Assembly: GCA_964453525.1 (NCBI GenBank)
Contig: CAYVOV010000008.1
Coordinates: forward strand, 77,533-141,532
Length of the DNA: 64,000 nucleotides
Source: CAYVOV01 sp964453525
GTDB lineage: Bacteria > Chloroflexota > Dehalococcoidia > Dehalococcoidales > UBA2162
Reading direction: 5' to 3'
This document shows positions 24,640-33,839 of this stretch, one piece after another. The translations under genes were made by a program, and so were the position numbers. Under the pieces are notes generated by a model. It was not told the DNA's origin. It made no database searches and saw only the letters and a program-made list of their open reading frames with translations. The number at the start of each line of letters is the position of its first letter. The stretch's first letter is position 1.

Positions 24640-25959
24640 ATGATAAGTACGTACGAACAGATGGATAGAAAAAAAGCAGAGTTATGTGGGCTGCAACCTG
24701 CAGATATATTGCTTGTTCACACCAGGCGTAGTTTATGGGGCTGGCTTATCCGTTTCGGCACTCACTGCTACTGGAATCATGCGTTAATGGTCTGTTCGGT
24801 GGGAGAAAGAAATAAGGACTGCAATGATGTCCTGGTCGCGGATGCCAAGACGGATGGTTCAATAGTGTTAATCAATATAAGCGAGTATTTAAAGCGGACT
24901 GATAAGTATGATGTTGCGGTGAAAAGATTCAGATCTGACTGGACTGATAATATAGATCAATCGCTTTCCCTTAATGCTCGTGTCCGTATATGCCGTACCG
25001 CTATGAATGAAGCGCAGTTCCCAGTCGGTATGCGATTGATAATTATTAAAAACCGTATTATGAGACAGTCTACCGTTATCTGGCGTTTCATCAGGCGTAA
25101 AATCCGTAAATCTTACAAGCAGCCAGGTCTTCCTTGGAGTACTCGTCCAGGGCAGGTGAAAGCGTTTACCTGTGGCGGGTTCGTCCAGTGGTGCTATTAC
25201 ATGGGTGCCTTAAAAACCATCGGGAGAAAGAGTAAGAGCCAGGACCGTCTCAAGGATGTGATCTTTAATCCGCGGATTGAAGAAAAACCGACCCCATTCG
25301 GGCTGCTCACCACCACTCCGGCCGACCTGGCTAATTGCGATAAACTTTCATGGGAATTCGTTATCAAAGACGGGGCAATGCTTCATGTTTCAAATAGCGA
25401 AGAGGTAATGTCAGCCGTAGCACAAACAGAACCAGATAAAAAGAAAAATATGATTGTGGTAGATAAAAACGACAGTCCGATCAGTGACACTGCCAGCGGT
25501 TTGATACGAACTACAGAATTGCCGGTGTATGAGATTAACCGATACCGGCTGCCCCAGCTCTTCCGCCTTGCCAGGCAGGTAGTTTCCTTCTCTTCTGAAT
25601 GCGAGATATGTAGTGACCTACAGATTCAGATTGCTCAGTTCAATGCAGACCTGTCAAACCAGCCGCTAATGTCCCGTCAAAGCCTTAATGAATATCTTAA
25701 TATGATTAAGGATATAACCAGACACCTTAAACGTTCGCACAGACTCGTCGAGGAAAGACATTATATTAAGCAATTTGTCTTCACCGGCTTTAGCTTCGGA
25801 ATATCGATTGTGCTCCTCGGACTGATTCTGCTCAACTTCGGCATTACAATGTTAGCACTGAATATTACGTTAACAGCACTTACTACCAGGGTAGCATTCG
25901 GCTATATGGCTGGCTATTTTATGGACAGAAGAGCCAGAAAACAGGGTAGGGTAATCTAA
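24640..25959 (+). CDS. Permuted papain-like (NlpC/P60 or YiiX-type) membrane protein
   Basis: A 439-residue protein. The N-terminal half resembles permuted NlpC/P60 (YiiX/DUF830-type) hydrolases: PADILLVHTRRSLWG...HCYWNHALMV supplies the His, and FTCGGFVQWCYYMG near residue 180 supplies the Cys with the usual FVQW context. These enzymes cut peptide or lipid acyl bonds. The C-terminal 60 residues hold two hydrophobic helices (FVFTGFSFGISIVLLGLILL and the next), which anchor it in the membrane. Between them lies a helical linker with a CEIC motif. It lies 45 bases after the FakA-like gene, so it is probably in the same operon, which hints at lipid or envelope work. The start has GGGGAAGGAA. The function is unproven. 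Confidence 0.7.
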   Translation: MISTYEQMDRKKAELCGLQPADILLVHTRRSLWGWLIRFGTHCYWNHALMVCSVGERNKDCNDVLVADAKTDGSIVLINISEYLKRTDKYDVAVKRFRSDWTDNIDQSLSLNARVRICRTAMNEAQFPVGMRLIIIKNRIMRQSTVIWRFIRRKIRKSYKQPGLPWSTRPGQVKAFTCGGFVQWCYYMGALKTIGRKSKSQDRLKDVIFNPRIEEKPTPFGLLTTTPADLANCDKLSWEFVIKDGAMLHVSNSEEVMSAVAQTEPDKKKNMIVVDKNDSPISDTASGLIRTTELPVYEINRYRLPQLFRLARQVVSFSSECEICSDLQIQIAQFNADLSNQPLMSRQSLNEYLNMIKDITRHLKRSHRLVEERHYIKQFVFTGFSFGISIVLLGLILLNFGITMLALNITLTALTTRVAFGYMAGYFMDRRARKQGRVI

Positions 25960-25977
25960 TTCACACAGACTATGTGA

Positions 25978-26793
25978 CTAAAACACAAACCTGATGAGAT
26001 AACTAAGGACAATATAAGTAATAATGGCTAATATTCCGATTACAATGATGACTAGCTTCCGTTGATGCCATATTTCTCTTATAGTCCGAATTAAAGGGGC
26101 TGTTCTAATATTGAGCTCACTCATAATGAGTTTCTCTCGAGCGATAATACTATCCTGGATTATGCCTTGTTCGATAGCGTATCGTATTAATTGAGCATCG
26201 TTACCGATTTTCAGCTTCTGCAATATCCGCGAATGATAAGTACTTACCGTCTTTATAGATAAAGACATTTCATCCGCAATTTGTTTTATTCTTTTCCCCG
26301 AAGCCAATGCGACCATAACTTCGTATTCCCTATCGGATAAGGCCTCGGATAGTGATGTATCAGCATCGGCAGGGAAGTCGGTCAGCTTTTCAGCTAAAGA
26401 AGGTGAGATATATTTACGGCCACTAGATATCCTCGTAAGAGCCTCAGGTAGTTCGTTGGTAGCGCTTTCTTTAGTAAGGATGCCTGAAGCCCCGGCTCTG
26501 AGTAATCTGCCGCAATATTGTTCGTCATCCAGGATGCTTAATACCAGTACCGGTAGACCGGGGCTCTCAGCCCTGATTTGTTTAGTCAGTTCAATTGGGT
26601 CTGCAGTGGATATTGTCTGACCTATAAAAATGACATCATATGTGTTTTGCTGGACCTCTTTGAGGGATTCATTTCCTGAGCAAGCTTCAACCGCCGTGGA
26701 CTCCAAGGCACTCTCTACGAAATGCTTCAAACCCTGGCGAACAATGAGGTGATCATCCACTAAAAGTATTCGCACAATTTTACCTGTCCTCAT
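25978..26793 (-). CDS. LuxR-family regulator with degenerate receiver and C-terminal membrane anchor
   Basis: A 271-residue response-regulator-like protein. The receiver is at 7-125: the acidic pair D13-D14 and K108 are kept, but the phospho-acceptor position after beta-3 (DVIFIGQT) is Gly58 in place of Asp, so normal phosphorylation is impossible. The LuxR/GerE helix-turn-helix is at about 150-212 (LSDREYEVMVALASGKRIKQ; LSIKTVSTYHSRIL). Residues 247-266 (LVIIVIGILAIITYIVLSYL) form one membrane helix near the C-terminus, which would tether the DNA-binding domain to the membrane. It is transcribed divergently from the lipoprotein gene across the palindromes of site c. GTG 26775, with AGGACAGG upstream, is an alternative start. 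It is the obvious candidate for the palindrome-binding factor (inference). Confidence 0.85.
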   Translation of the reverse strand: MRTGKIVRILLVDDHLIVRQGLKHFVESALESTAVEACSGNESLKEVQQNTYDVIFIGQTISTADPIELTKQIRAESPGLPVLVLSILDDEQYCGRLLRAGASGILTKESATNELPEALTRISSGRKYISPSLAEKLTDFPADADTSLSEALSDREYEVMVALASGKRIKQIADEMSLSIKTVSTYHSRILQKLKIGNDAQLIRYAIEQGIIQDSIIAREKLIMSELNIRTAPLIRTIREIWHQRKLVIIVIGILAIITYIVLSYLIRFVF

Positions 26794-26810
26794 TTGATAA
26801 GGTGCTTGTT

Positions 26811-26839
26811 ATTATATTTTAGCTATGAATAACTGTCAA
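26811..26839 (-). promoter_or_regulatory. Perfect-consensus promoter of the anchored LuxR regulator
   Basis: On the minus strand: TTGACA (26839-26834), exactly 17 bases, TATAAT (26816-26811). The first palindrome of site c begins 8 bases upstream of the -35, a position suited to autoregulation. Confidence 0.8.
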
Positions 26840-26846
26840 TTAATGC

Positions 26847-26893
26847 GTAAGAAATATCCTACAAGAATGAGGGGTTTTTAGGATATATCCTAC
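26847..26893 (+). promoter_or_regulatory. Shared operator, site c: tandem palindromes 31 bases apart
   Basis: GTAAGAAATATCCTAC (26847-26862) and TTAGGATATATCCTAC (26878-26893), in the same 31-base register as site b. They are followed by AATTCAGAGTTGTCCGACTT and ACAATAATATTG. The lipoprotein ATG is 101 bases after the second box (104 and 108 at the sister sites). Confidence 0.7.
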
Positions 26894-26993
26894 AGAGAAT
26901 TCAGAGTTGTCCGACTTACATAACCCATCTGCCCGTTAGACAATAATATTGAATTCCGAACCAAGAGTCTTTAAATATCGGGAGGTACCAGAG

Positions 26994-27716
26994 ATGAACG
27001 GGCAAAGAATGATATATGCTGCTATTATTTTCATATTATTAATGGCAATGCTTGCCGCTTGTGCCGGGCCAGACTCGACATCAGGTACAACTTGCTCGAT
27101 GTATAACAACCCAATTCCACACAGGGAGTCTGCTGAGTCGCAACCGAGAGGTAACGGTAAGGTAGAGATGGTCAGTGAACCAGTCCATGAGGGTAATTAT
27201 TCGGCAAAACTTACTATACCCGAGAATTATTCACCCGGGGACGCAGCCCGTATTGCCATACCTGTAGATGATTTTACGCTGAATGATGTTACCAGCCTGT
27301 GTTACCAGTGCTATATTGACGCGGACACGCCGATAAATTCAGACGGTTACTGGGTACCTTATTTTACTTTTGAAATAGATACCGATGGCAAACCCGGTTG
27401 CGACACGTGGGTTATCGGTGGTGTAGGAACTGTCCAGCAAAATACTGGATTATGGTTTGAGATAAGTCTGGAGGGCGACTCGCTTTTTCATGTGGCAAGC
27501 ACTATCAGTACCTACGAAAGTCCGTTTCCAATAACCAGGATGGGCACTCTTGCAGAAATCAAGATAGCAGTAGGACCCGATGGAAACACAACCCTTGGAG
27601 AATGTCCCGTATCCAAAATCAGACTGGCTATTGGCAACTGGGGACCGGGAGGTCCCGAAGGACCTGTTATATGCTATGTAGACCACCTGATTTGTAATGG
27701 AGAAGTATTATTTTAA
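26994..27716 (+). CDS. Predicted lipoprotein with beta-sandwich domain
   Basis: A 240-residue exported protein. The signal peptide MIYAAIIFILLMAMLAACAG ends in the lipobox LAAC, so the mature N-terminal Cys should be lipid-modified and held on the outer face of the membrane. The mature part is rich in beta strands and aromatic residues (SAKLTIPENYSPGDAARIAI; GYWVPYFTFEID; IRLAIGNWGPGGPEG; ICYVDHLICNG), resembling a concanavalin/CBM-type sandwich, but no family is certain. ATG 26994 has a strong GGGAGGTA; an upstream TTG frame to 26949 lacks one. It sits under palindrome site c, opposite the anchored regulator. Confidence 0.75.
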   Translation: MNGQRMIYAAIIFILLMAMLAACAGPDSTSGTTCSMYNNPIPHRESAESQPRGNGKVEMVSEPVHEGNYSAKLTIPENYSPGDAARIAIPVDDFTLNDVTSLCYQCYIDADTPINSDGYWVPYFTFEIDTDGKPGCDTWVIGGVGTVQQNTGLWFEISLEGDSLFHVASTISTYESPFPITRMGTLAEIKIAVGPDGNTTLGECPVSKIRLAIGNWGPGGPEGPVICYVDHLICNGEVLF

Positions 27717-27849
27717 AGTAAGGATTACGAGCGATGTTGTTAGAATCACCAATTATAGACCTGGGATACCAACTGGCGAAGCCTAACCAGATTCAACAAA
27801 ATGGGGCTTTTTGGGGGCATTATATATGCTTACGTTAGGAGATGATTAA

Positions 27850-28440
27850 ATGGGAACGACTATCGAAGAAGAGTTTGAAGGTGAAATTAATAGAAATTCC
27901 TGGTTAAGGACGCATCTTCCTCAACTCTTAACCGTTCTATTTGCCCTTTTTATCTGCATGCTTATCGTCGTTTTTCGAGAGTACATAGCAGCATTGGAAT
28001 GCTATGGCTATTTGAGTGCCTTCTTGGTACCGATGTTATGTTGTGCCACTATCGTAGTACCCGTACCCGGTCTGATAATAGTATTTACTCTAGGTGCAGT
28101 GTTAAATCCTTTGTTAGTAGGCATAATTTCAGGAGTAGGTGGAACTTTAGGTGAAACAACTGGATATCTGGTAGGCTTTGGTGGGCGTACTATGATAGCA
28201 AATATGAGATGGTACTATCGGATAGAAAACTGGATTAGACGCTGGGCGGCCAGTACTCTTTTCGTTCTGGCATTAATACCCAACCCTCTATTTGATATTG
28301 CCGGAGCTGCTGCTGGAGCCCTCCGTGTTCCTCTCTGGAAATTCCTTATCTTTGGCGGAGCCGGACGGGTAATAAAGCACATTTTCTTTGCGTTTGCTGG
28401 TGCTTGGGGAACGGAATTTGTATTGCGATTTCTTGGATAA
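27850..28440 (+). CDS. VTT-domain (DedA/TVP38-like) membrane protein
   Basis: A 196-residue protein with an N-terminal cytoplasmic tail and about four to five hydrophobic segments. The VTT/SNARE-associated core is visible as VPVPGLIIVFTLGAVLNPLL, then GGTLGETTGYLVGFGGR and RWAASTLFVLALIPNPLFDI, ending GALRVPLWKFLIFGGAGR. The reentrant-loop Gly/Pro pattern is typical. Family members are membrane proteins linked to lipid or undecaprenyl-phosphate movement and envelope homeostasis. AGGAGATG precedes ATG 27850. It lies 133 bases after the lipoprotein gene with no palindrome of its own, so it could be read through from it. The 180 bases after it hold no gene. Confidence 0.82.
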   Translation: MGTTIEEEFEGEINRNSWLRTHLPQLLTVLFALFICMLIVVFREYIAALECYGYLSAFLVPMLCCATIVVPVPGLIIVFTLGAVLNPLLVGIISGVGGTLGETTGYLVGFGGRTMIANMRWYYRIENWIRRWAASTLFVLALIPNPLFDIAGAAAGALRVPLWKFLIFGGAGRVIKHIFFAFAGAWGTEFVLRFLG

Positions 28441-28619
28441 TAATGCATCTATTTCTTTAAAAAACCAGAATGTCAGAGTATTTCCAGAAAACAAGCAATA
28501 TATGTACCCCTGCAGCAAGCCAACAGGTACGCGCTTGAGTATAATAACAAGTATGATTAGCCCGACAATGCGGGCAAGTCATGCCGGATAGTATACTGTT
28601 ATTATTATCTTTACCACCT

Positions 28620-31600
28620 TTATTCCTCGGTGCCTATTTCAGTTACTCCTGGTTCCGGGGAGGAATAGTTACGGTAGTAATAGGTTAGTATCCAATCCCG
28701 GACACCGGGTATATCGATGCTGGAACTGCTGGAAAGATTGGCTCTCACCCTCACCTGACTGTAGTCAGTCAGTACCGAAGATATATTCACCGGTGAAGAA
28801 TCGAATCCGGCGGAGTTACCCGATAAAGCACTGTCCGGGATGAGGTTCCAAGTAGAGCCAGTGTAGTACTCGAGCTGATATTTAATATCCGAGCTACCCG
28901 GTTTTGTATCATTCCAGGAAAGTTGTACACCGGTGGCAAAGCGTGCATCGCTGTTAGCCGGGATAGTCACCGACCTCAATATACCAGAAGCAGAAACAGA
29001 CCGGACATATTCAACATAGGTCTTGAACCAGAGGTCGGACGTGTCAGCCGGGGTCCAGTCGGTCCCGCCGTTGGATGAATAAGAGCGCACGCCGTTGCTG
29101 TAAACATCGGCGCTCTGGCAGGAAACATTGTAATGGTTGGAGGCATCACCGCCGGTTGTTTTAACGACTATTGTATAGCGGGTTCCGCTGCTAACGGCCG
29201 CCGGCGTCGAGAAGAAGAATACCTGGTCGTTGACCGAGGAGCCGATATTATTCCTACTTGCCGAAGCATAAACAGCACCTCCCGGAATGTATGTCCCTGT
29301 GGCAGAGCTTATGTAGGTCTTGAAGTAGAGGTCGGCTGAGCTATTCGGTGTCCAGCTGCTTCCACTATCAGTCGAAGCGCACTCTTTACCCAGGTCATAT
29401 GCATCAGAGTTCTGATAGCCAACTCCATAATAGTCGAAGATATTGCCGCCGCTCGTATATACAACAATAGCGTAGTTAGTCTCAGCGGTAACGCTGTAGG
29501 GCGTTGAAAAAGTGAAGTCATACTCCCCAGCGGTGGTGATATCGCTTCGGCTGGCACTGGCATACACCGTACCGCCCGGAGTATCGCCTACCTGTACAGT
29601 TATATAAGTTCTGAAGTAGAGGTCGGTGGAACTGCTTCCTGTCCAGTCGCTGCCATCATTCGAAGAGTAACATTCTCTACCATTGGCATAGGCATTCGAG
29701 TTCTGATAAGAAACACTATAGTAATTTGAGGCGTCACCACCGCTGGTATAAATGACAAGGGCATACTTTGTACTGGCAGTCACAGCGTATGGCGGAGAGA
29801 AGATGAAATCATATTCTCTGGCAGCGGCGATGTCGCTCCGGCTGGCGGTGGCGTATACCGTGGTGCCGGGAGTGTAGGCGCTTGCTGTGACATAAGTCTG
29901 GAAATAAAGGTCGTAAACATCGTATCCGGTCCAGGAATTGCCGGAATCACTCGAGTAGCCTACTCTGCCACTGGAGTAGACATTAGAATTCTGGTAATAA
30001 ATGGGGTAATTGTTTGCTGCATCACCGCCGCCTGTCTTTATCACGATGGAGTATTTAACTCCAGAGGTAACCGAGGCAGGGGAGCTGAAGGTGAAATCAT
30101 AAGTTCCAAACGAGGTTCCGATATCAAGCGGGTTCTTACTGGCAGTAGCATAGACGGTAGTGCCGGGCAAATTGTCCACAGTGCAGTTCCTTATCTGTAC
30201 ATCAATTGTACCGAGAGGATTGCCCATCTTCGTCCTGAAGTAAAGGTCTGTGGAATCGCTGCCTGTCCAGGTGCTGCCGCCGCTTGTCGAGGAACATTCC
30301 CTGCCACTGGCATAGGCATTCGAGTTCTGATATGAGACGTTATAATAATTACTGCCGTCTCCGCTGCTAGTATAAATGACAATGGCATACTTTGTGCCCG
30401 AAGTTACCGAGCAAGCGGAGGAAAAAGTGAAGTCATATTCGCCGGCGGTGGTAATATCACTGCGACTGGCAGTAGCGTGCACGGTACCACCGGGGATGAG
30501 TCCCGCCTCCTGTACAACGTAGGTCCTGAAATAAAGGTCCGTGGAGTCACTACCCGTCCAGATACTGCCGCCGTCTGTAGAAGAGCATTCCCTGCCATTG
30601 GCATAAACATTCGAGTTCTGATAGGAGACTCCGTAGTAGTTGCTGGCATCGCCGCCGCTGGTGTAGATAACAAGGGCATATTTAGTGCCGGAGGTCACGC
30701 TGTAAGGAGTTGAGTAAGTGAAATCATATTCTCCGGCAGAGATGATATCACTCCGGCTGGCGGTGGCATACACCGTACCGCCGGGACGGAAACCCGCCGG
30801 TATTGGTACATAGGTCTTGAAGTAAAGGTCAGTGGAACTGCTCCCCGCCCATGTTGTACCGCCGTCTGTAGAAGAGCATTCCCTGCCATCAGCATAATTA
30901 TCCGAGGCTTGATATGATACTCCATAGTAGTTACTGGCGTCTCCGCCGTTGGTATTGATGACAAGGGCATACTTGGTGCCGGAAATTATACTATAAGGAG
31001 TTGAGTAGGTGAAATCATACTCGCCGGCAGTGGTGATATCACTCCGGCTGGCGGTGGCATAAACCGTACCGCCGGGAATGTATTCATCCAGTGTCACATA
31101 AACCCTGAAATACGTATCGAGATTAGTGTATGGAATCCAGCTACTGCCACCGTTTATTGAAGCACAGGCATTACCATTTGCATATAGATTGGCATTCTGA
31201 TAGCTTATAGGATAATTGTTACTGGCATCTCCGCCGGCTGTTTTCACCACGATAGCGTAGCTGGTACCGGAAGTAACGCTTGCCGGGGTGCTGAAAGTGA
31301 AGTCATACTGCCCGGTAGCACCGATATCGCTCCGGCTGGCAGTAGCATAGACTGTGGTTCCGGGCAAAACACCGGAGACGTTTCTAATCTGTACGTCAAG
31401 CGGAGGTGGGCTGCCTGTTTTAGAGACTGTAATGGTAACCTTGGTTAGTTCGCCGGTAACGCCGGCCTGGAATGTCTGCGCTACCCAGATATTATTATAG
31501 ATGGCATAATTATTGTTATAACTGGTCTGGCTCTGGTCAAGAACCTCTTCCAGAACAGCGTCCTGTAATTCAACAGTCAGGTTGTTGGGCGGGCTGCCCA

Positions 31601-33839
31601 TCTTGGAGGCTCTCAGGGTAACTTTACTCAGATTGCCACTGGCTCCAGCCTCGAATATCTGTGCCCTCCAGTTATTACCGAAAATCTGCCTGTCACCGGT
31701 GAAAGATGTCTGGCTCTGGTCTTCTGTTTCCTGATAGCCGGAGACTGTATTGCGCAGCTCGACAGTAAGGTCATTAGCCGGGCTGCCCGTCTTGGAGGCT
31801 CTCAGGGTCACTTTACTGAGATTGCCGCTGGCTCCAGCCTGAAACACCTGCCCTTCCCAGTTATTACCGTAGACCTGCCTGTCTCCGGTGAAAGATGTCT
31901 GGCTCTGGTCCTCTGTTTCCTGGTAGCCGATAATAGTATTTCTTAATTCGACAATAAGGTCATTAGCCGGGCTGCCCGTCTTCGAAGTTCTGATTGTAAT
32001 TTTACTCAGGTCGTCGCTGGTTCCAGCTTCGAAAATCTGCGCTCTCCAGTTGTTGCCGTAAATTTGCCTGTCCCCGGTATATGACGTCTGGCTCTGGTCC
32101 TCATCTTCGACACGCGCCAGTGCCATGGTGACCTTGCTCAGGTCGCCGGTAGCTCCCGCCTGGAAAGTCTCTGCGAGCCAGGTATTGGAGTAAATACCGT
32201 AGCTGTCAGTATAGCTGGTCTGGTTCTGGTCTAAGTTTTCCTCTGAACCACCGGAAACGTCGCGCAGTTCAACGGTAAGGTCATTTGGTGGACTCCCGGT
32301 CTTGGCAGCTCTCAGGGTTACCTTTGTCAGGTTGTCACTCAATCCCGCCTGGAATATCTGGGATTCCCAGTTGCTACCATAGACCTGCCTCTCGCCAGTG
32401 TACGATGTTTGACTCTGGTCTTCGCTCTCCTGGGAACCGGTGGTCACATTACGCAGCTCAACTGTCAGGCCATTGGGCGGGTTCCCCGTCTCCGAGGCTC
32501 TGATGGTGACTTTACTCAGGTCGCCGGAGGAGCCGGCACGGAAAGTCTGCGCCCACCAGTTGATACCGTAAGTTTGCCGTTCACCGCTGTAGGAGGTCTG
32601 GCTCTGGTCGACGACTTCATCAATGTATTCCTGTGCGTCCTGCACCTCTACTGTCAGGTTATTGGGCGGGCTGCCTGTGGTAGAGGCATTAAGGACCACC
32701 ATTGTCAGATTACCGGTGGCACCAGTAATAAAAGACTGGGCGCTCCAGTTGTCACCATATACCGGCCAGTTAGTACTGCTGGCAATCTGGTTCTGGTCAA
32801 GTTTTGCCGCAGAGGAAATATAGGTCTTGCAGTAATAATCATACACGTCGTACCCGTTCCAGGAACTGCCGTTGTTTGTGGACAGGACTGCCCTGCCACC
32901 CGGGTATACATTGGCGTTATAGTATGCATTATAGTAGTTGGACGCATCACCGCCGATGGTTTTAGTAACGATAGCATAACGTGTCCCGGCAGTAACGGGA
33001 GCCGCCATATTGAAATTGAAATCGTAATTACCTAACGTTGTAATATCATCCCGGCTGGCAGTAGCGTAGATAGTAGTGCCGGGTAAATTACCAACAGTGT
33101 TCCTTATCTGTATTTCCAGAGCATTAGGTGGATTACCCTGCTTGTTTACTCTTATTGTGGCTTTTGTCAGGAAGCCATCGAGGTTGGCATAAAAAGTCTG
33201 ACCAAGCCACTGCTGGTCATAAATCCCAACTCCGTTAGTTCCTAAAACCTGGTTGACATCGAGTATCTCCGTGTCAGCCACCAGCAACTGGGCTTCTCCG
33301 GGAGTGACAGCAATAGTTGAGGAATCGGCATCATCCAACTTTGTTATATCATTAAACAGGTCCTGAAAGGAACCACTTGTGAATGTATCGGAAAGTGAGC
33401 TGTTTGCGCTGGCGCCGGGATTGCTGTAATACATGTAAATCGTGGAATCGCCGTTCGGGACGGACGGTACCTTAACCCAGATATCAGTTGAGGTTGTGTT
33501 GATGCCGGACTCTATCCAGTAAGGTATATTGCTTGTGCCGTCAGATTCCGAGAAACGGATGTCATCGCCATCGGCTTCCATCTTGCCGGCAGTAATAAGC
33601 TCCTGAGTATTGACCGTGACTTTTACCTGGTAATCGGTAAGTGCCCCACCGCCGTTATTGATTATAATTGGCTTTCTCCAGTACCAGGCCAGGTTATACC
33701 AGTTATTGATAGTGCATAGTGCGTTATCACTTGAGTCCTCGAGGTCCAGGAAACTGGTACTTGTTACACCAGCACCACCGGACAAAACCGTTATCGATAG
33801 TATAACCAGCAGTAAAATAAGCCGAAGAACACTCTTCAT
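28620..33839 (-). CDS. Giant repetitive secreted protein (DUF2341 plus two repeat families)
   Basis: A 1739-residue exported protein. Residues 1-25 are a hydrophobic signal (LRLILLLVILSITVLSGGAG), followed by SFLDLEDSSDNALCT, similar to the SipW-type sequence of the neighbouring TasA-like protein. Residues ~45-175 are a DUF2341-like domain (WYWRKPIIINN...YMYYSNPGA). Then come about eight copies of a ~60-residue unit (DQSQTSYTG.RQ.YG.NW..Q.F.AG) and about nine of a ~90-residue unit (PGGTVYATASRSDITTAGEY...GGDASNYY...YFRTYV). A final beta domain ends EIGTEE with no membrane anchor or LPXTG. The ATG overlaps the signal-peptidase stop by 4 bases. It is probably a surface fibre, matrix or adhesin protein; the ligand is unknown. 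The two unit types look like sister beta-sandwich halves. Confidence 0.85.
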   Translation of the reverse strand: MKSVLRLILLLVILSITVLSGGAGVTSTSFLDLEDSSDNALCTINNWYNLAWYWRKPIIINNGGGALTDYQVKVTVNTQELITAGKMEADGDDIRFSESDGTSNIPYWIESGINTTSTDIWVKVPSVPNGDSTIYMYYSNPGASANSSLSDTFTSGSFQDLFNDITKLDDADSSTIAVTPGEAQLLVADTEILDVNQVLGTNGVGIYDQQWLGQTFYANLDGFLTKATIRVNKQGNPPNALEIQIRNTVGNLPGTTIYATASRDDITTLGNYDFNFNMAAPVTAGTRYAIVTKTIGGDASNYYNAYYNANVYPGGRAVLSTNNGSSWNGYDVYDYYCKTYISSAAKLDQNQIASSTNWPVYGDNWSAQSFITGATGNLTMVVLNASTTGSPPNNLTVEVQDAQEYIDEVVDQSQTSYSGERQTYGINWWAQTFRAGSSGDLSKVTIRASETGNPPNGLTVELRNVTTGSQESEDQSQTSYTGERQVYGSNWESQIFQAGLSDNLTKVTLRAAKTGSPPNDLTVELRDVSGGSEENLDQNQTSYTDSYGIYSNTWLAETFQAGATGDLSKVTMALARVEDEDQSQTSYTGDRQIYGNNWRAQIFEAGTSDDLSKITIRTSKTGSPANDLIVELRNTIIGYQETEDQSQTSFTGDRQVYGNNWEGQVFQAGASGNLSKVTLRASKTGSPANDLTVELRNTVSGYQETEDQSQTSFTGDRQIFGNNWRAQIFEAGASGNLSKVTLRASKMGSPPNNLTVELQDAVLEEVLDQSQTSYNNNYAIYNNIWVAQTFQAGVTGELTKVTITVSKTGSPPPLDVQIRNVSGVLPGTTVYATASRSDIGATGQYDFTFSTPASVTSGTSYAIVVKTAGGDASNNYPISYQNANLYANGNACASINGGSSWIPYTNLDTYFRVYVTLDEYIPGGTVYATASRSDITTAGEYDFTYSTPYSIISGTKYALVINTNGGDASNYYGVSYQASDNYADGRECSSTDGGTTWAGSSSTDLYFKTYVPIPAGFRPGGTVYATASRSDIISAGEYDFTYSTPYSVTSGTKYALVIYTSGGDASNYYGVSYQNSNVYANGRECSSTDGGSIWTGSDSTDLYFRTYVVQEAGLIPGGTVHATASRSDITTAGEYDFTFSSACSVTSGTKYAIVIYTSSGDGSNYYNVSYQNSNAYASGRECSSTSGGSTWTGSDSTDLYFRTKMGNPLGTIDVQIRNCTVDNLPGTTVYATASKNPLDIGTSFGTYDFTFSSPASVTSGVKYSIVIKTGGGDAANNYPIYYQNSNVYSSGRVGYSSDSGNSWTGYDVYDLYFQTYVTASAYTPGTTVYATASRSDIAAAREYDFIFSPPYAVTASTKYALVIYTSGGDASNYYSVSYQNSNAYANGRECYSSNDGSDWTGSSSTDLYFRTYITVQVGDTPGGTVYASASRSDITTAGEYDFTFSTPYSVTAETNYAIVVYTSGGNIFDYYGVGYQNSDAYDLGKECASTDSGSSWTPNSSADLYFKTYISSATGTYIPGGAVYASASRNNIGSSVNDQVFFFSTPAAVSSGTRYTIVVKTTGGDASNHYNVSCQSADVYSNGVRSYSSNGGTDWTPADTSDLWFKTYVEYVRSVSASGILRSVTIPANSDARFATGVQLSWNDTKPGSSDIKYQLEYYTGSTWNLIPDSALSGNSAGFDSSPVNISSVLTDYSQVRVRANLSSSSSIDIPGVRDWILTYYYRNYSSPEPGVTEIGTEE

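Noticed and set aside
32409..33035. 208-codon plus-strand frame inside the giant repeat protein gene
   Set aside because: It lies antisense to a clear signal-bearing repetitive protein. Its apparent repeats are only the mirror of the coding repeats, and it has no RBS.
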